Source: Verrucomicrobiales bacterium (GTDB lineage Bacteria; Verrucomicrobiota; Verrucomicrobiia; Limisphaerales; UBA9464). Taken from it: DNA of 34,864 nucleotides. Shown in pieces: positions 7,540-16,574 of this stretch. Position 1 is the first letter of the stretch. Every line of letters begins with the position of its first letter. The position numbers were made by a program, and so were the translations under genes. Location of the stretch: contig JAIXZE010000130.1 of the NCBI GenBank assembly GCA_027489875.1, positions 1-34,864 of the forward strand. The letters are read 5' to 3'. The notes under the pieces are model-generated. The model ran no database searches, was not told the DNA's origin, and saw only the letters and a list, made by a program, of their open reading frames with translations.

Positions 7540-10500
7540 ATGCCTGCTGAGTCGTTCCGCCTGAAGTGCCTTTCCTGCGTCCTCGCCGAGGATGTCGAAC
7601 TGTCCGAAGCCCTCGGCCTGCCTGAGGTCTCCGCGCTGGAGGATCCGACGCGCCCCGGGCACCCAATCCTCACGGCGAAGGCCCGGAGCCTGCTGGAGGA
7701 CATGAACCTCGCCCCGGCGGTCACGCTGCATCGGCGGCAGATCATGGCTGAGGTCGAACCGGATTCCCTGCTCGTCGAATTCAAGCCGCCGCGGCGGAAT
7801 GCCGAGTGGGAAACCCCGGTCCACATCACGATCCATTTCGTCCGGTGGTCCGAGGGCGGCCGGCACCAGGCGTATGTCCCTGCCCTCGGAGCGCATGTCT
7901 TCGCAGTGCGCGCCTCGCAACTCCGCCAGCACGTCGAGGAGCACATCCGATTGCTGCTCGCCAGTTCGGGGCAACCCCTGAAGTTGCATCGTCTCGAACG
8001 TTTGGCCCGGATCCAATCCCTCCGGATCGAGGAACTCACCGTTCAGGTCCAGCGCAAGTCCCCGCGTCAGGTGGTGGTCGCGGGCAGCGCGGCATCGGAC
8101 AAGCCCAGCGCCCTGATCCAACTCGCCGAGGAACTCCCACCCAGCGTTGGCAGCGGCGACGAACCCACGCGCAAATCCTCCCGCACGTCCGCCTCTGCGG
8201 TCGAACAGGCCTATGAACTCGACGAGGAACTCCTGAACCTCGCCGAAGCGCTCTCCGCCCCCAACCGTCGCAGCCTCCTGCTCGTGGGAGCTCCCGGCAC
8301 CGGCAAGACCGCCCTTGTGAGGGAACTGGCCCGGCGTCGCGCCGACCTCGGGTTCGCGCACACGGCCTTCTGGACGACCAGCGCGGCCCGACTCATGTCC
8401 GGACCGGTAGGATTCGGCATGTGGCAGGAGCGTTGCCAGAACTTGTGCCGCGAAGTCGCCCGCACCAAGGCCATCCTTCACCTGGGCAACCTTTCCGAGC
8501 TGACCGAAGTCGGGAAGGTGAACCGCGATGGACAAAGCGTCGGTGGCTTCCTCCGTCCGTGGCTGGCACGCGGCGAGGTCTTTGCGATTGCCGAGGTCAC
8601 CCCGGAACAACTCGCCGCGATTGGCCGGACCGAGCCGAACCTGCTGACAGCGTTCCAGACCTGGCCCCTCAAGGAGCGGACACCCGAGCAGACGCGTCGG
8701 ATCCTCGACGCGGTGCTGGCGGCAGCTCCGGGCAAGTCCAGCCTGCCCTCGGCCGAAACTCAGGCTGCCCTCGTCCGCCTTCACCAGGTCCATACCCGCT
8801 ACGCCACCTACTCCGCCAATCCTGGGCGTCCGCTCCGATTCCTCCGCAACCTCCTGGCGGATCGATTCCCGGACAAGTCCCTCACGGAGACGGCGGTGCT
8901 CACGGCGTTCTCCCGTGAAACCGGGCTTCCCGCCGTCCTGCTCGACGACGACACCCCGCTCGATCTGGCGCAGACCCGCGAATGGTTCTCGCATCGGGTG
9001 ATCGGGCAACCGGCAGCGGTGGATCGCGTCCTGGACCTCCTCGCGATGGTGAAGGCCCGCCTCGCACGGCCGAGGAAGCCGCTCGCTTCGTTCCTCTTCA
9101 TTGGCCCCACCGGCACCGGCAAGACCGAGATGGCAAAGGCCACCGCCGAATTCCTCTTCGGCGATCCGGCGCGCATGGTGCGGTTCGACCTCAACGAATT
9201 CAGCGATCCCCTCGCGGTCCAACGCCTGATTGGTGGGGCCGCCGCGGGCGGCAACGAGGGCCTCCTCACCGCCCGTGTCCGTGAGCAGCCGTTCAGCGTC
9301 ATCCTGCTCGACGAGTTCGAGAAGGCCGACCCCTCTTTCTTCGACCTGCTTCTCCAGATCCTGGGTGACGGACGACTGACCGACGCCGCCGGCCGCGTTG
9401 CCGACTTCTGCAACAGCGTCGTCATCATGACCTCGAATCTCGGTGCCCAGGGATTCCACACCGGCCCGGTCGGATTCCGCACCACCGACTCGCGCCGATC
9501 CGAGGCCGGTGCCCATTTCGCCGACGCCGTCCGCCGCTTCCTCCGACCGGAGATCTTCAACCGGATGGACGCCATCGTGCCGTTCCTGCCGCTCGAACCC
9601 GACGTCGTCCTGCGGATCGCCCACCGCCACCTGGACGAGATCCGCAAACGCGACGGACTCCGGTACCGCCCGATCGATCTCGTCATCGAGCCCGAGGTCG
9701 CCCGCGAACTCGCGGCCGAAGGTTACGACGTCCGATACGGCGCGCGACCGTTGCGACGTTCCATCGCACGGAAACTACTCGTCCCGCTGGCGGAAGCCTT
9801 GAATGGCTATGCGAAGGACATCCCACTCCGCGCCGAGATCCGGTGGCAGGAAGGGCGGCCAGTCATTGAAGTCCGTTCAGTCCTGCCCGCGCCCCGGAAC
9901 CGCAAGGCGTCCTCCGGAGCCTCACCCGCAGCTCCGGCTTCCGAAGCCCAGCTTGCCGCAGAAGTCACCGCTTTCCGTCGTCTCGTCGGGCGCATGGGAT
10001 CCAGCACGGCGTCGGCGCGGGTCGATGATGAAATCTCACTGCTCGAAGCCGCAGAGCGCCGCGCGGGAACCCGGAAGGAAATCCCGGCTGAGAACCGGGC
10101 GCGACTCGAACGGCTCCGAAGCGCCAGTGCCAGCGCCACAACACTCGACGCACGCAGCCGCGAACTGGAAGCCGACGTCCTGCTACCGCTTTTCGAGCGT
10201 CGCCCCATCGACCTCCCGGTCCTCCAGACACGCCTGGGCCAGCTCACCGCCGACCGGCGCGAAGTGATGCACGACCTGTTCCGGGCCCACCTGCCGGCTC
10301 CGGACCACATCATGCTGGGATTCTTTGCCGAACCGCGCGAACTCCTGGCAACGGTTGCCGGTGCCTTCCACCGGCTCGCCTCGAAGGTGGGATCGGTGCG
10401 GACCCTGCAATTCATCAACGCCAAAGGTGTGGGGAAGCGCGGTAGCCCCGTGCTTGAGCGGCAACCGTCCGACACGCCGAACGTCTGGCCGAACCCGCTG

Positions 10501-10863
10501 CCCGCATCGGTCTGGGGAGTTGCCTTCGAAGTCCACGGCGACCTCTCCTTCCCGCGCTTCGCAGGTGAGGAAGGGCTCCATGTCTTCCGCCAGGGACGTT
10601 CGGATCAGGTGGTCTGGGTCCAGACCACCCAGAAGGACCTGGACCAGATCCGCATTCCCGAACGCTTGGAACAGGCCGGCCGGATCCGGACGCTCGGCGG
10701 GGACATCCGCCGCACCCACCTCACGGCTCAGGAGGTGATCCGCGATGCACAACTCGGCGAACGTCCCTGCTCCGAGAACGGCTGGGAGTCGGCCCTTGGA
10801 AACCTGATCGAGGAACGGCTCACGCGGATCATCGAGGCAGCCACCGGCGGAGGGAACCCATGA
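7540..10863 (+). CDS. ClpA/ClpC-like double AAA+ ATPase fused to a release-factor-like C-terminus (subunit 1)
   Basis: 1107 aa from ATG 7540; earlier in-frame ATGs lie inside the Rpn remnant. About 94-142 is a small alpha/beta domain, perhaps HicB-like. D1 has Walker A GAPGTGKT (250-257), but the Walker B site reads ILHLGN (312-317), losing both Asp and Glu. D2 is well kept: GPTGTGKT (522-529), LLDEFEKA (Asp591-Glu592), sensor TSNLG, arginine finger RPEIFNR (about 669-675) and GAR (734-736). The spacing of 272 residues between Walker A motifs excludes a ClpB middle domain. The D2 pore GYVG is replaced by AAAGGNEG. Residues about 802-1107 read as a coiled coil, PCRF core (from Asp922; EEGLH 1010-1014) and RF-1-type end with RRTHL (1057-1061) but no GGQ. 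ATGA overlap with the next gene. Confidence 0.85.
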   Translation: MPAESFRLKCLSCVLAEDVELSEALGLPEVSALEDPTRPGHPILTAKARSLLEDMNLAPAVTLHRRQIMAEVEPDSLLVEFKPPRRNAEWETPVHITIHFVRWSEGGRHQAYVPALGAHVFAVRASQLRQHVEEHIRLLLASSGQPLKLHRLERLARIQSLRIEELTVQVQRKSPRQVVVAGSAASDKPSALIQLAEELPPSVGSGDEPTRKSSRTSASAVEQAYELDEELLNLAEALSAPNRRSLLLVGAPGTGKTALVRELARRRADLGFAHTAFWTTSAARLMSGPVGFGMWQERCQNLCREVARTKAILHLGNLSELTEVGKVNRDGQSVGGFLRPWLARGEVFAIAEVTPEQLAAIGRTEPNLLTAFQTWPLKERTPEQTRRILDAVLAAAPGKSSLPSAETQAALVRLHQVHTRYATYSANPGRPLRFLRNLLADRFPDKSLTETAVLTAFSRETGLPAVLLDDDTPLDLAQTREWFSHRVIGQPAAVDRVLDLLAMVKARLARPRKPLASFLFIGPTGTGKTEMAKATAEFLFGDPARMVRFDLNEFSDPLAVQRLIGGAAAGGNEGLLTARVREQPFSVILLDEFEKADPSFFDLLLQILGDGRLTDAAGRVADFCNSVVIMTSNLGAQGFHTGPVGFRTTDSRRSEAGAHFADAVRRFLRPEIFNRMDAIVPFLPLEPDVVLRIAHRHLDEIRKRDGLRYRPIDLVIEPEVARELAAEGYDVRYGARPLRRSIARKLLVPLAEALNGYAKDIPLRAEIRWQEGRPVIEVRSVLPAPRNRKASSGASPAAPASEAQLAAEVTAFRRLVGRMGSSTASARVDDEISLLEAAERRAGTRKEIPAENRARLERLRSASASATTLDARSRELEADVLLPLFERRPIDLPVLQTRLGQLTADRREVMHDLFRAHLPAPDHIMLGFFAEPRELLATVAGAFHRLASKVGSVRTLQFINAKGVGKRGSPVLERQPSDTPNVWPNPLPASVWGVAFEVHGDLSFPRFAGEEGLHVFRQGRSDQVVWVQTTQKDLDQIRIPERLEQAGRIRTLGGDIRRTHLTAQEVIRDAQLGERPCSENGWESALGNLIEERLTRIIEAATGGGNP

Positions 10864-13800
10864 CCTTCAACGTCCCGGTCTTCGTCGAGGAGAAATCCAG
10901 CGACGACACGCGCTCCCCGTCATTCACCGTCCAACCCCTGTTCGCACAGGGCCCCACCCAGCGCGCCGACAAGCTCAGCCGCGCCTTGGCCCGGCTGACC
11001 AACGATCTCCAGACGCTGCTGCACGAACTTGGACGCGAACCGCGGCACGAGGCCCTTTCCGTCTGGACGTTCCAGCCGCCCCTGAAGGACGCCACCCTCG
11101 AACTGCGCCTCGACCTCGAATCCGGATCCCACCGCCTGCGCCTGTTCTTTGCCGGCTACCCCGCCCTGGATCGGGAGCTCTGGTTCAGTCCTTCCGTGCC
11201 CGACCTACGGTTCGAACTGGCCCCGGGACAGGACCTCGCTGCCCGCGCGACCGAGGTACTGACACGCCACTTCCGCCAGGCCGAACGCGAAGGCTACGTC
11301 GACCTCTCGGAGATCGCCCTCACCGGCAAGGCCCGTCTGATGGTCCTCCCCATCACCGTCCAACCGGGCGGAGAGTCCCGGAAGAAGGACAAGGATTCCC
11401 GCGCCCAACTCTTCGGCGACGAGGAGAAGGTCGACGGCGAACTTGAACTGCGCCGCATCGGGCGACCGCTCCATGCCCTGTATCCGGACGACCTGGACCG
11501 GGCCATCGGACTCGACCGTGAGGTCGATGAACTCGCGCGCCTCCTCGCGGCGTCCGACCGTCGTCCCGTCGTCCTCGTCGGCCCACGCAAGGTCGGCAAG
11601 ACAACCCTCCTGCACGAACTCGCGTGGCGGATGGTCCATCGGAAGCGGGAACGCTACGGCGGTGGCCGCGAACTCTGGCTGGTCTCGCCCATGCGCCTCA
11701 TCAGCGGAATGAGCCATCTTGGCGAATGGGAGAACCGCGTCACCGCCATCCTGGACCACGCCGCCCGCAAGGATCGGGTCCTCTACTTCGACGACCTGCT
11801 GGGCCTCTTCAGCGCGGGCCAGAGCAACGCCTCCGACCTCACCGTGGCCCAGGTGCTCAAGCCGGCCCTGACCCGGCGCTCCGTCCGCGTCGTGGCCGAG
11901 ATCACGCCCGAGGCATGGCGCATCCTCCGCGAACGCGACCGCGCCTTCGCCGACCTGTTCCACGTCATCCCCCTCTCCGAACCGCCCGAAGCAGACACCC
12001 TGCGCGTCCTCATCGATGTGGTCCGGCGACTCGAACAGGACCAGGTCTGCCGCTTTGACCTCGAGGTGATTCCCGCCACCTACGAACTCCATCGCCGTCA
12101 CGCCGGTGACGCAGCCTTCCCGGGAAAGGCCGCCTCCTTCCTGCAACGCCTCGCCCGCCGTCACGCCAGCGGACAGATTTCCCGCGAGACCGTCCTTGAT
12201 GAATTCCATCGGGTCAGCGGACTCCAGATCGCCCTCCTGGACGATCGCATCGCCCTCGACCGCACCTCGCTGCTGCGGCAACTCCGCGAACGCATCACCG
12301 GCCAGGACCACGCCCTTGATGCCTTTGCCGACATGCTTGTCCCGTTCAAGGCACGACTGAACGACCCACGGCGCCCGCTCGGAACCCTGCTTCTGCTGGG
12401 CCCCACGGGCGTCGGAAAGACCGAGTCGGCAAAGGCCCTCGCACGACTCCTGTTCGGCAGCGATGAACGCCTCCTGCGATTCGACATGAACGAATTCGTC
12501 GATGGCATCAGCACCGCGCGGTTGACCGGTACACCGCAGAATCCCGATGGGCTGCTCACGGGTGCCATCCGCCGCCAGCCGTTCTCGGTGGTGCTCCTCG
12601 ACGAATTCGAGAAGGCCGCACCGGAGGTTTCCGACCTGCTGCTCGCAGTCCTCGACGAAGGCAGGCTCACCGATTCGCTCGGCCGCGTCGCCGACTTCAC
12701 CCAGTCCGTGATCCTGCTCACGTCCAATCTCGGATCCCGCGAAGCGCGCTCCCAGCTCGGCTTCCGCGGAGGTGCCGACTCCTCCGGCGAGGACGCGATC
12801 TACATCCGCGCCGCCGAACAGTTCTTCCGGCCGGAATTCTTCAACCGGATCGATCGCGTCATTCCCTTCCGCAGCCTCGATGCCGACCATCTGGACGGCA
12901 TCGCCCGGAAGCTCATCCATCAGGTGCTTTCCCGCGATGGCCTGCGGCGAAGGCAGTGCATGCTCCACACCACGATCGCTGCTTCCGAGCGGCTCGTGCA
13001 ACTCGGCAACCATCCCCAACTCGGCGCACGCGCCCTCAAGCGCGTCGTCGAACGCGAACTCACACAACCGCTCGCCGCCCGCCTCGCATCGACCACGGAC
13101 ACGGTGCCGATGATCGCGGTCCTCGACGCCAGTCCCTCCGGGTTTCACCTTCGCACCCGCATCGTCGAATCCGTCAAGCCGGCCACTGGATGGCCAGCGG
13201 CCGCGGAACGACTCGGAACGCACGGCGGCTCCCACTGCCCTCCCGCCCTGATCGACGCCATCCACGAAAGCCTCGACCAGATCCAGGCCCAGTTGGAGCC
13301 CGAGGCACCCGCGGGCCCCATCGAGATCGGTGCCCTGCCACGTGCCCACGCCCGCTATTTCCTCTGCCGTGAGCGTGTGGATGACATCCGGCGACGCCTC
13401 GAAAACCTCGAAGTACCCACACGCCCGCACGCTCCGCCCACCATCAACCGCCGACCGACCGCAAAGCCCATCAAGGTCGTCGCGCATTCGCAACACGCCG
13501 ACCGTTCCCGCCTCTCACGCCAACGCGCTGCTGCCGCCCTCGAAGCCGACCTCGCCGACCTGGTCGAGAACACGCCACGCAACGAAGACCGTTCGCACTC
13601 TCCCCTCGTGGACGTCCTCGGCGACCTCGCCCTCCTCCATGCCATCGCCAGCGGCCCCCCGGAGTTGCAGGTCGCGCTCACCCTTTGCCAGCCCGTGGGC
13701 GAGTCCGACCCACACATCGCCTCCACCCTCTCCCGCATGCTCGCCGCACCGCTGACCAGCGTGCCCGGAGTCACCCTCGAGATCCTGCATCCGGATACGA

Positions 13801-14210
13801 CCCACCAGCCCATCGTCTGCCTGCTCCAGGGCATCAACCTGCACCGCCTCCTCACCCCGGGCCCCAGCCTTGTCCTGCTCGACCAACCCGACGGCTCCAT
13901 CCGGTTCCTCCGCTTCGACGTGGTCCTGACAAATTCCGAGACCGAGGCCCGACGCCTGCGCCATCGCATGCTCGCCAGCCGCTCGGACTTCGATCTCGAC
14001 CAACTGGGTCCCCTCCGCTTCCGCGGTTCCATGGGCGTCGATCCTGCCCACCCGGAGCACCCCATGGTCACCCACCTGACAGACCTCCGCTCGGGCAGCA
14101 CCCAGCGTCCGCGTGCCGGTGTCGCGTTTGCCAGCACGTCGCTTCTTCTCTCCGCGCTCCCGTTGCCGCCGGGCATCGAGCAGGCGCTCGAAACGAATCC
14201 CCTGCCATGA
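10860..14210 (+). CDS. ClpA/ClpC-like double AAA+ ATPase fused to a release-factor-like C-terminus (subunit 2)
   Basis: 1116 aa. The first ~190 residues are a unique beta/alpha region (for example LELRLDLESGSHRLRLFF), perhaps related to the N-domains of its two neighbours. D1 has an unusual Walker A GPRKVGKT (241-248) and Walker B LYFDDL (Asp311-Asp312, Asp in place of catalytic Glu). D2 is canonical: GPTGVGKT (514-521), LLDEFEKA (Asp581-Glu582), TSNLG, RPEFFNR (about 663) and GAR (722-724). The GYVG pore loop is missing (TGTPQNPDG). Residues about 790-1116 look like a peptide-chain release factor: helical part, PCRF-like core with LQGINLHRLL (988-997), and a C-terminal part with THL (1071-1073) where the GGQ region reads RGSMGVDPAHPEHP. 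ATGA overlaps on both sides imply coupled translation of the three ATPases. Confidence 0.85.
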   Translation: MTFNVPVFVEEKSSDDTRSPSFTVQPLFAQGPTQRADKLSRALARLTNDLQTLLHELGREPRHEALSVWTFQPPLKDATLELRLDLESGSHRLRLFFAGYPALDRELWFSPSVPDLRFELAPGQDLAARATEVLTRHFRQAEREGYVDLSEIALTGKARLMVLPITVQPGGESRKKDKDSRAQLFGDEEKVDGELELRRIGRPLHALYPDDLDRAIGLDREVDELARLLAASDRRPVVLVGPRKVGKTTLLHELAWRMVHRKRERYGGGRELWLVSPMRLISGMSHLGEWENRVTAILDHAARKDRVLYFDDLLGLFSAGQSNASDLTVAQVLKPALTRRSVRVVAEITPEAWRILRERDRAFADLFHVIPLSEPPEADTLRVLIDVVRRLEQDQVCRFDLEVIPATYELHRRHAGDAAFPGKAASFLQRLARRHASGQISRETVLDEFHRVSGLQIALLDDRIALDRTSLLRQLRERITGQDHALDAFADMLVPFKARLNDPRRPLGTLLLLGPTGVGKTESAKALARLLFGSDERLLRFDMNEFVDGISTARLTGTPQNPDGLLTGAIRRQPFSVVLLDEFEKAAPEVSDLLLAVLDEGRLTDSLGRVADFTQSVILLTSNLGSREARSQLGFRGGADSSGEDAIYIRAAEQFFRPEFFNRIDRVIPFRSLDADHLDGIARKLIHQVLSRDGLRRRQCMLHTTIAASERLVQLGNHPQLGARALKRVVERELTQPLAARLASTTDTVPMIAVLDASPSGFHLRTRIVESVKPATGWPAAAERLGTHGGSHCPPALIDAIHESLDQIQAQLEPEAPAGPIEIGALPRAHARYFLCRERVDDIRRRLENLEVPTRPHAPPTINRRPTAKPIKVVAHSQHADRSRLSRQRAAAALEADLADLVENTPRNEDRSHSPLVDVLGDLALLHAIASGPPELQVALTLCQPVGESDPHIASTLSRMLAAPLTSVPGVTLEILHPDTTHQPIVCLLQGINLHRLLTPGPSLVLLDQPDGSIRFLRFDVVLTNSETEARRLRHRMLASRSDFDLDQLGPLRFRGSMGVDPAHPEHPMVTHLTDLRSGSTQRPRAGVAFASTSLLLSALPLPPGIEQALETNPLP

Positions 14211-16516
14211 TCACCCGACGCTACCCCGTCATCCTCTGGACCGACGCCGCCGGGCATCATGGGGGTGCCCTCGCCGGAGAGTTTGATTCCACCGCGGCCA
14301 CCGCGCCCACCGAGGAAGAGGTCCTCCGCCAACTGCGCGAGGTGATCGAATGGAACATCGAGAACGAACCCTGGCTCGCGGAACCGGATCTTCTCGAGGC
14401 CACCCTCATCGAGGTCCGCGTCGATGTCCGCCCCCAGTACCAATCCGGCGATCGCATCACACCCTGCCCGGAGACCATCCCGATGATTGTCCCCTGCATC
14501 ACGGGGCTTCAGGAATCGGGGCTTCCCGTCTGCGTCATCCCCAACTTCGGCCTGCAGTTTTCGTATCAGGCCGGAGGTGACGTGCGTAGCCTCGTGGCCC
14601 ACTACGTCAAGGAATCCCTCCGCGGCTTGGCCCCCTCCCAACTCGCCCTGCGCCTGCCGCCAGCCAATTGCCGTCTCGGCGAGATCGTCCTCCGCCATCG
14701 CATCGGTGCCGAACGTGTCCCTGCCCCCGAAACCCGGCCCGAGCTGAAGGTGCTGTTCACCATCGCTGATCCACTGCTCCAGGACCGGTCCCGCGCGGCG
14801 GCCAGCTCCGCGGCTTACGAGCGCGATGAACTCGTGGCCCGTCTTGTCCAACTCCTCGACACCGATCGATCGAGCCTTCTCCTCGTGGGCGAACCTGGTT
14901 GCGGGAAATCCACCGTCCTGCTCGACGCCGCCCGGAAACTTGCCCGGCTCAAGAAGCCAACCAGCACGGAAAACGTCGAGGAGGGCCGCGACCTCCATCG
15001 ACACCGGCTCTGGCGTGGCAGCGGCGCCCGCCTCGTGGCCGGAATGCGCTACCTCGGCGAGTGGGAGGAACGCGCCGAGGAATTCATCGCCGCACTGGCG
15101 GGCATCGCCGGGATCTTCTGCGCCGAAAATCTCCTCGAACTCGTCTCCATCGGCGGCCAGGGCCCCGGCAACAGCGTCGCCGCGTTCCTCCTGCCCTACC
15201 TCCAACGCGGCGAACTCCGCATGGTCGCTGAGATCAGCCCTGCCGAACTCGAAGCCTGCCGTCGCCTCCTCCCCGGCCTGCTGGACGTCTTTCAGGTGGT
15301 CCGCATCCCGGCCTTCACCGAACCCGAGGTCGACAAGGTCCTCCAACGCATCGCCGAGACCCAGGCCCAGTCCGCGAACCTCCACCTCCAGCCCGGCGTC
15401 GTCCGCCGCGTCCACCGGATGTTCCGTCGGTTCCAGCCGTACACCGCATTCCCCGGCCCCGCCGCCGCCTTCCTCCGTGGCCTCGTCGACGCCCGCCGCC
15501 GCGCCACCACGAAGGATCACCTCAAGGACATCACCGAAGCCCACGCCATCGAGGCGTTCGTCCGCCATACCGGCCTTCCCGAACTCTTCCTGCGCGACGA
15601 CCTTCCGCTCGACCTCGAAACCGTCGCGTCCCACTTCGACGGTCAGGTCATCGGCCAGCGCCCCGCCACCCGCGCTGCTGCACAGGTCGTCGCCACCCTG
15701 AAGACCGGCCTCAACGACCCGGAGCGACCCCTCGGCGTCCTGCTCTTCTGCGGCCCCACCGGCGTCGGAAAGACCGCCCTCGCCCGCTCCCTCGTCCACT
15801 TCTGCTTCGGCGCTTCCGGTGAACGCGACCGACTCGTCCGCCTCGACATGAGTGAGTACGCCGGCTGGGGTGCCGCCCGGCGACTCCTGCTCGACTCCAC
15901 CGGTCGTCCCGCCTCGTGGATCGAACAGGTCCGACGACAACCCTTCTGCGTCGTCCTCTTCGACGAAATCGAGAAGGCCGCGCCGGAGGTCTTCGACGTC
16001 CTTCTCGGCCTTCTCGACGAAGGACGTGTCACCGATCGATTCGGCCGTGTCACCTGGTTCCGCAGCGCCATCATCATCCTCACCTCCAACCTTGGCGCTG
16101 ACGCCTCCCGGGGCATGGGGTTCGCTGTCGGCCCGGGAACCGATTACGCCGGCGAGGTCGCGCGCTTCTTCCGCCCCGAGTTCTTCAACCGGCTCGACGA
16201 GGTGATCGCCTTTGCGCCGCTTTCCGCAGCCGACATCGAGAACATCACGCGCAAGGAACTCACCGAACTCGCCTCCCGCGAAGGCCTCGCTGGAGCGCGT
16301 CTCCGGCTCGCGTGGTCCGAGGACCTCGTGCGCCTGATCGCCCGCACCGGATACGACCATCTGCTGGGCGCGCGACCGCTCCAGCGCACGCTGGAACAGA
16401 CCGTGGCCACCCCGCTGGCGCGCTGGCGCGTCGCCAATCCCCGCCCCAGGCCCGGCACCCTGTGGCTCGCCCTCGACGACACCGGCCAGGTCACCCTCCG
16501 CCACGTCCCTGACTGA
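14207..16516 (+). CDS. ClpA/ClpC-like double AAA+ ATPase with HicB-like N-domain (subunit 3)
   Basis: 769 aa, the shortest of the three. The N-terminus (about 5-52, YPVILWTDAAG then TEEEVLRQLREVIEW) has the strand-strand-helix pattern of HicB-like domains, and a second similar unit follows at about 95-170. D1 has GEPGCGKS (228-235), and its Walker B reads IFCAEN (303-308), with Asn at the catalytic Glu. The D1 pore segment RYLGEWEER resembles the YRGEFEER of Clp ATPases. D2 has GPTGVGKT, LFDEIEKA, LTSNLGA, RPEFFNR and GARPLQR, but the GYVG loop is replaced (LLDSTGRPAS). The protein ends soon after the D2 small domain, with no release-factor-like part. Start ATG 14207 overlaps the previous stop (ATGA); the frame stays open upstream but that stretch is antiparallel noise over subunit 2. 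Confidence 0.85.
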   Translation: MITRRYPVILWTDAAGHHGGALAGEFDSTAATAPTEEEVLRQLREVIEWNIENEPWLAEPDLLEATLIEVRVDVRPQYQSGDRITPCPETIPMIVPCITGLQESGLPVCVIPNFGLQFSYQAGGDVRSLVAHYVKESLRGLAPSQLALRLPPANCRLGEIVLRHRIGAERVPAPETRPELKVLFTIADPLLQDRSRAAASSAAYERDELVARLVQLLDTDRSSLLLVGEPGCGKSTVLLDAARKLARLKKPTSTENVEEGRDLHRHRLWRGSGARLVAGMRYLGEWEERAEEFIAALAGIAGIFCAENLLELVSIGGQGPGNSVAAFLLPYLQRGELRMVAEISPAELEACRRLLPGLLDVFQVVRIPAFTEPEVDKVLQRIAETQAQSANLHLQPGVVRRVHRMFRRFQPYTAFPGPAAAFLRGLVDARRRATTKDHLKDITEAHAIEAFVRHTGLPELFLRDDLPLDLETVASHFDGQVIGQRPATRAAAQVVATLKTGLNDPERPLGVLLFCGPTGVGKTALARSLVHFCFGASGERDRLVRLDMSEYAGWGAARRLLLDSTGRPASWIEQVRRQPFCVVLFDEIEKAAPEVFDVLLGLLDEGRVTDRFGRVTWFRSAIIILTSNLGADASRGMGFAVGPGTDYAGEVARFFRPEFFNRLDEVIAFAPLSAADIENITRKELTELASREGLAGARLRLAWSEDLVRLIARTGYDHLLGARPLQRTLEQTVATPLARWRVANPRPRPGTLWLALDDTGQVTLRHVPD

Positions 16517-16574
16517 TACCAAACCGTGACCTCGGCGCTCGCGTCTTCCAGTTCCGCGAAGGAAAGTGGGCCCC

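Noticed and set aside
7177..9630. Minus-strand open frame of about 800 codons opposite subunit 1
   Set aside because: It runs through both the Rpn remnant and the AAA+ gene in the wrong frame and has no recognisable feature.
11205..13496. Long open frame on the minus strand opposite AAA+ subunit 2
   Set aside because: Product is an Asp/Gly/Glu-rich low-information sequence mirroring the codons of the real AAA+ gene; high GC keeps antisense frames open.
7540..16516. Idea that the AAA+ trio is a type VI secretion ClpV set or ordinary ClpB
   Set aside because: No sheath, Hcp, VgrG or TssK genes nearby, no ClpB middle domain (about 270 residues between Walker A motifs), and unusual N- and C-terminal domains.
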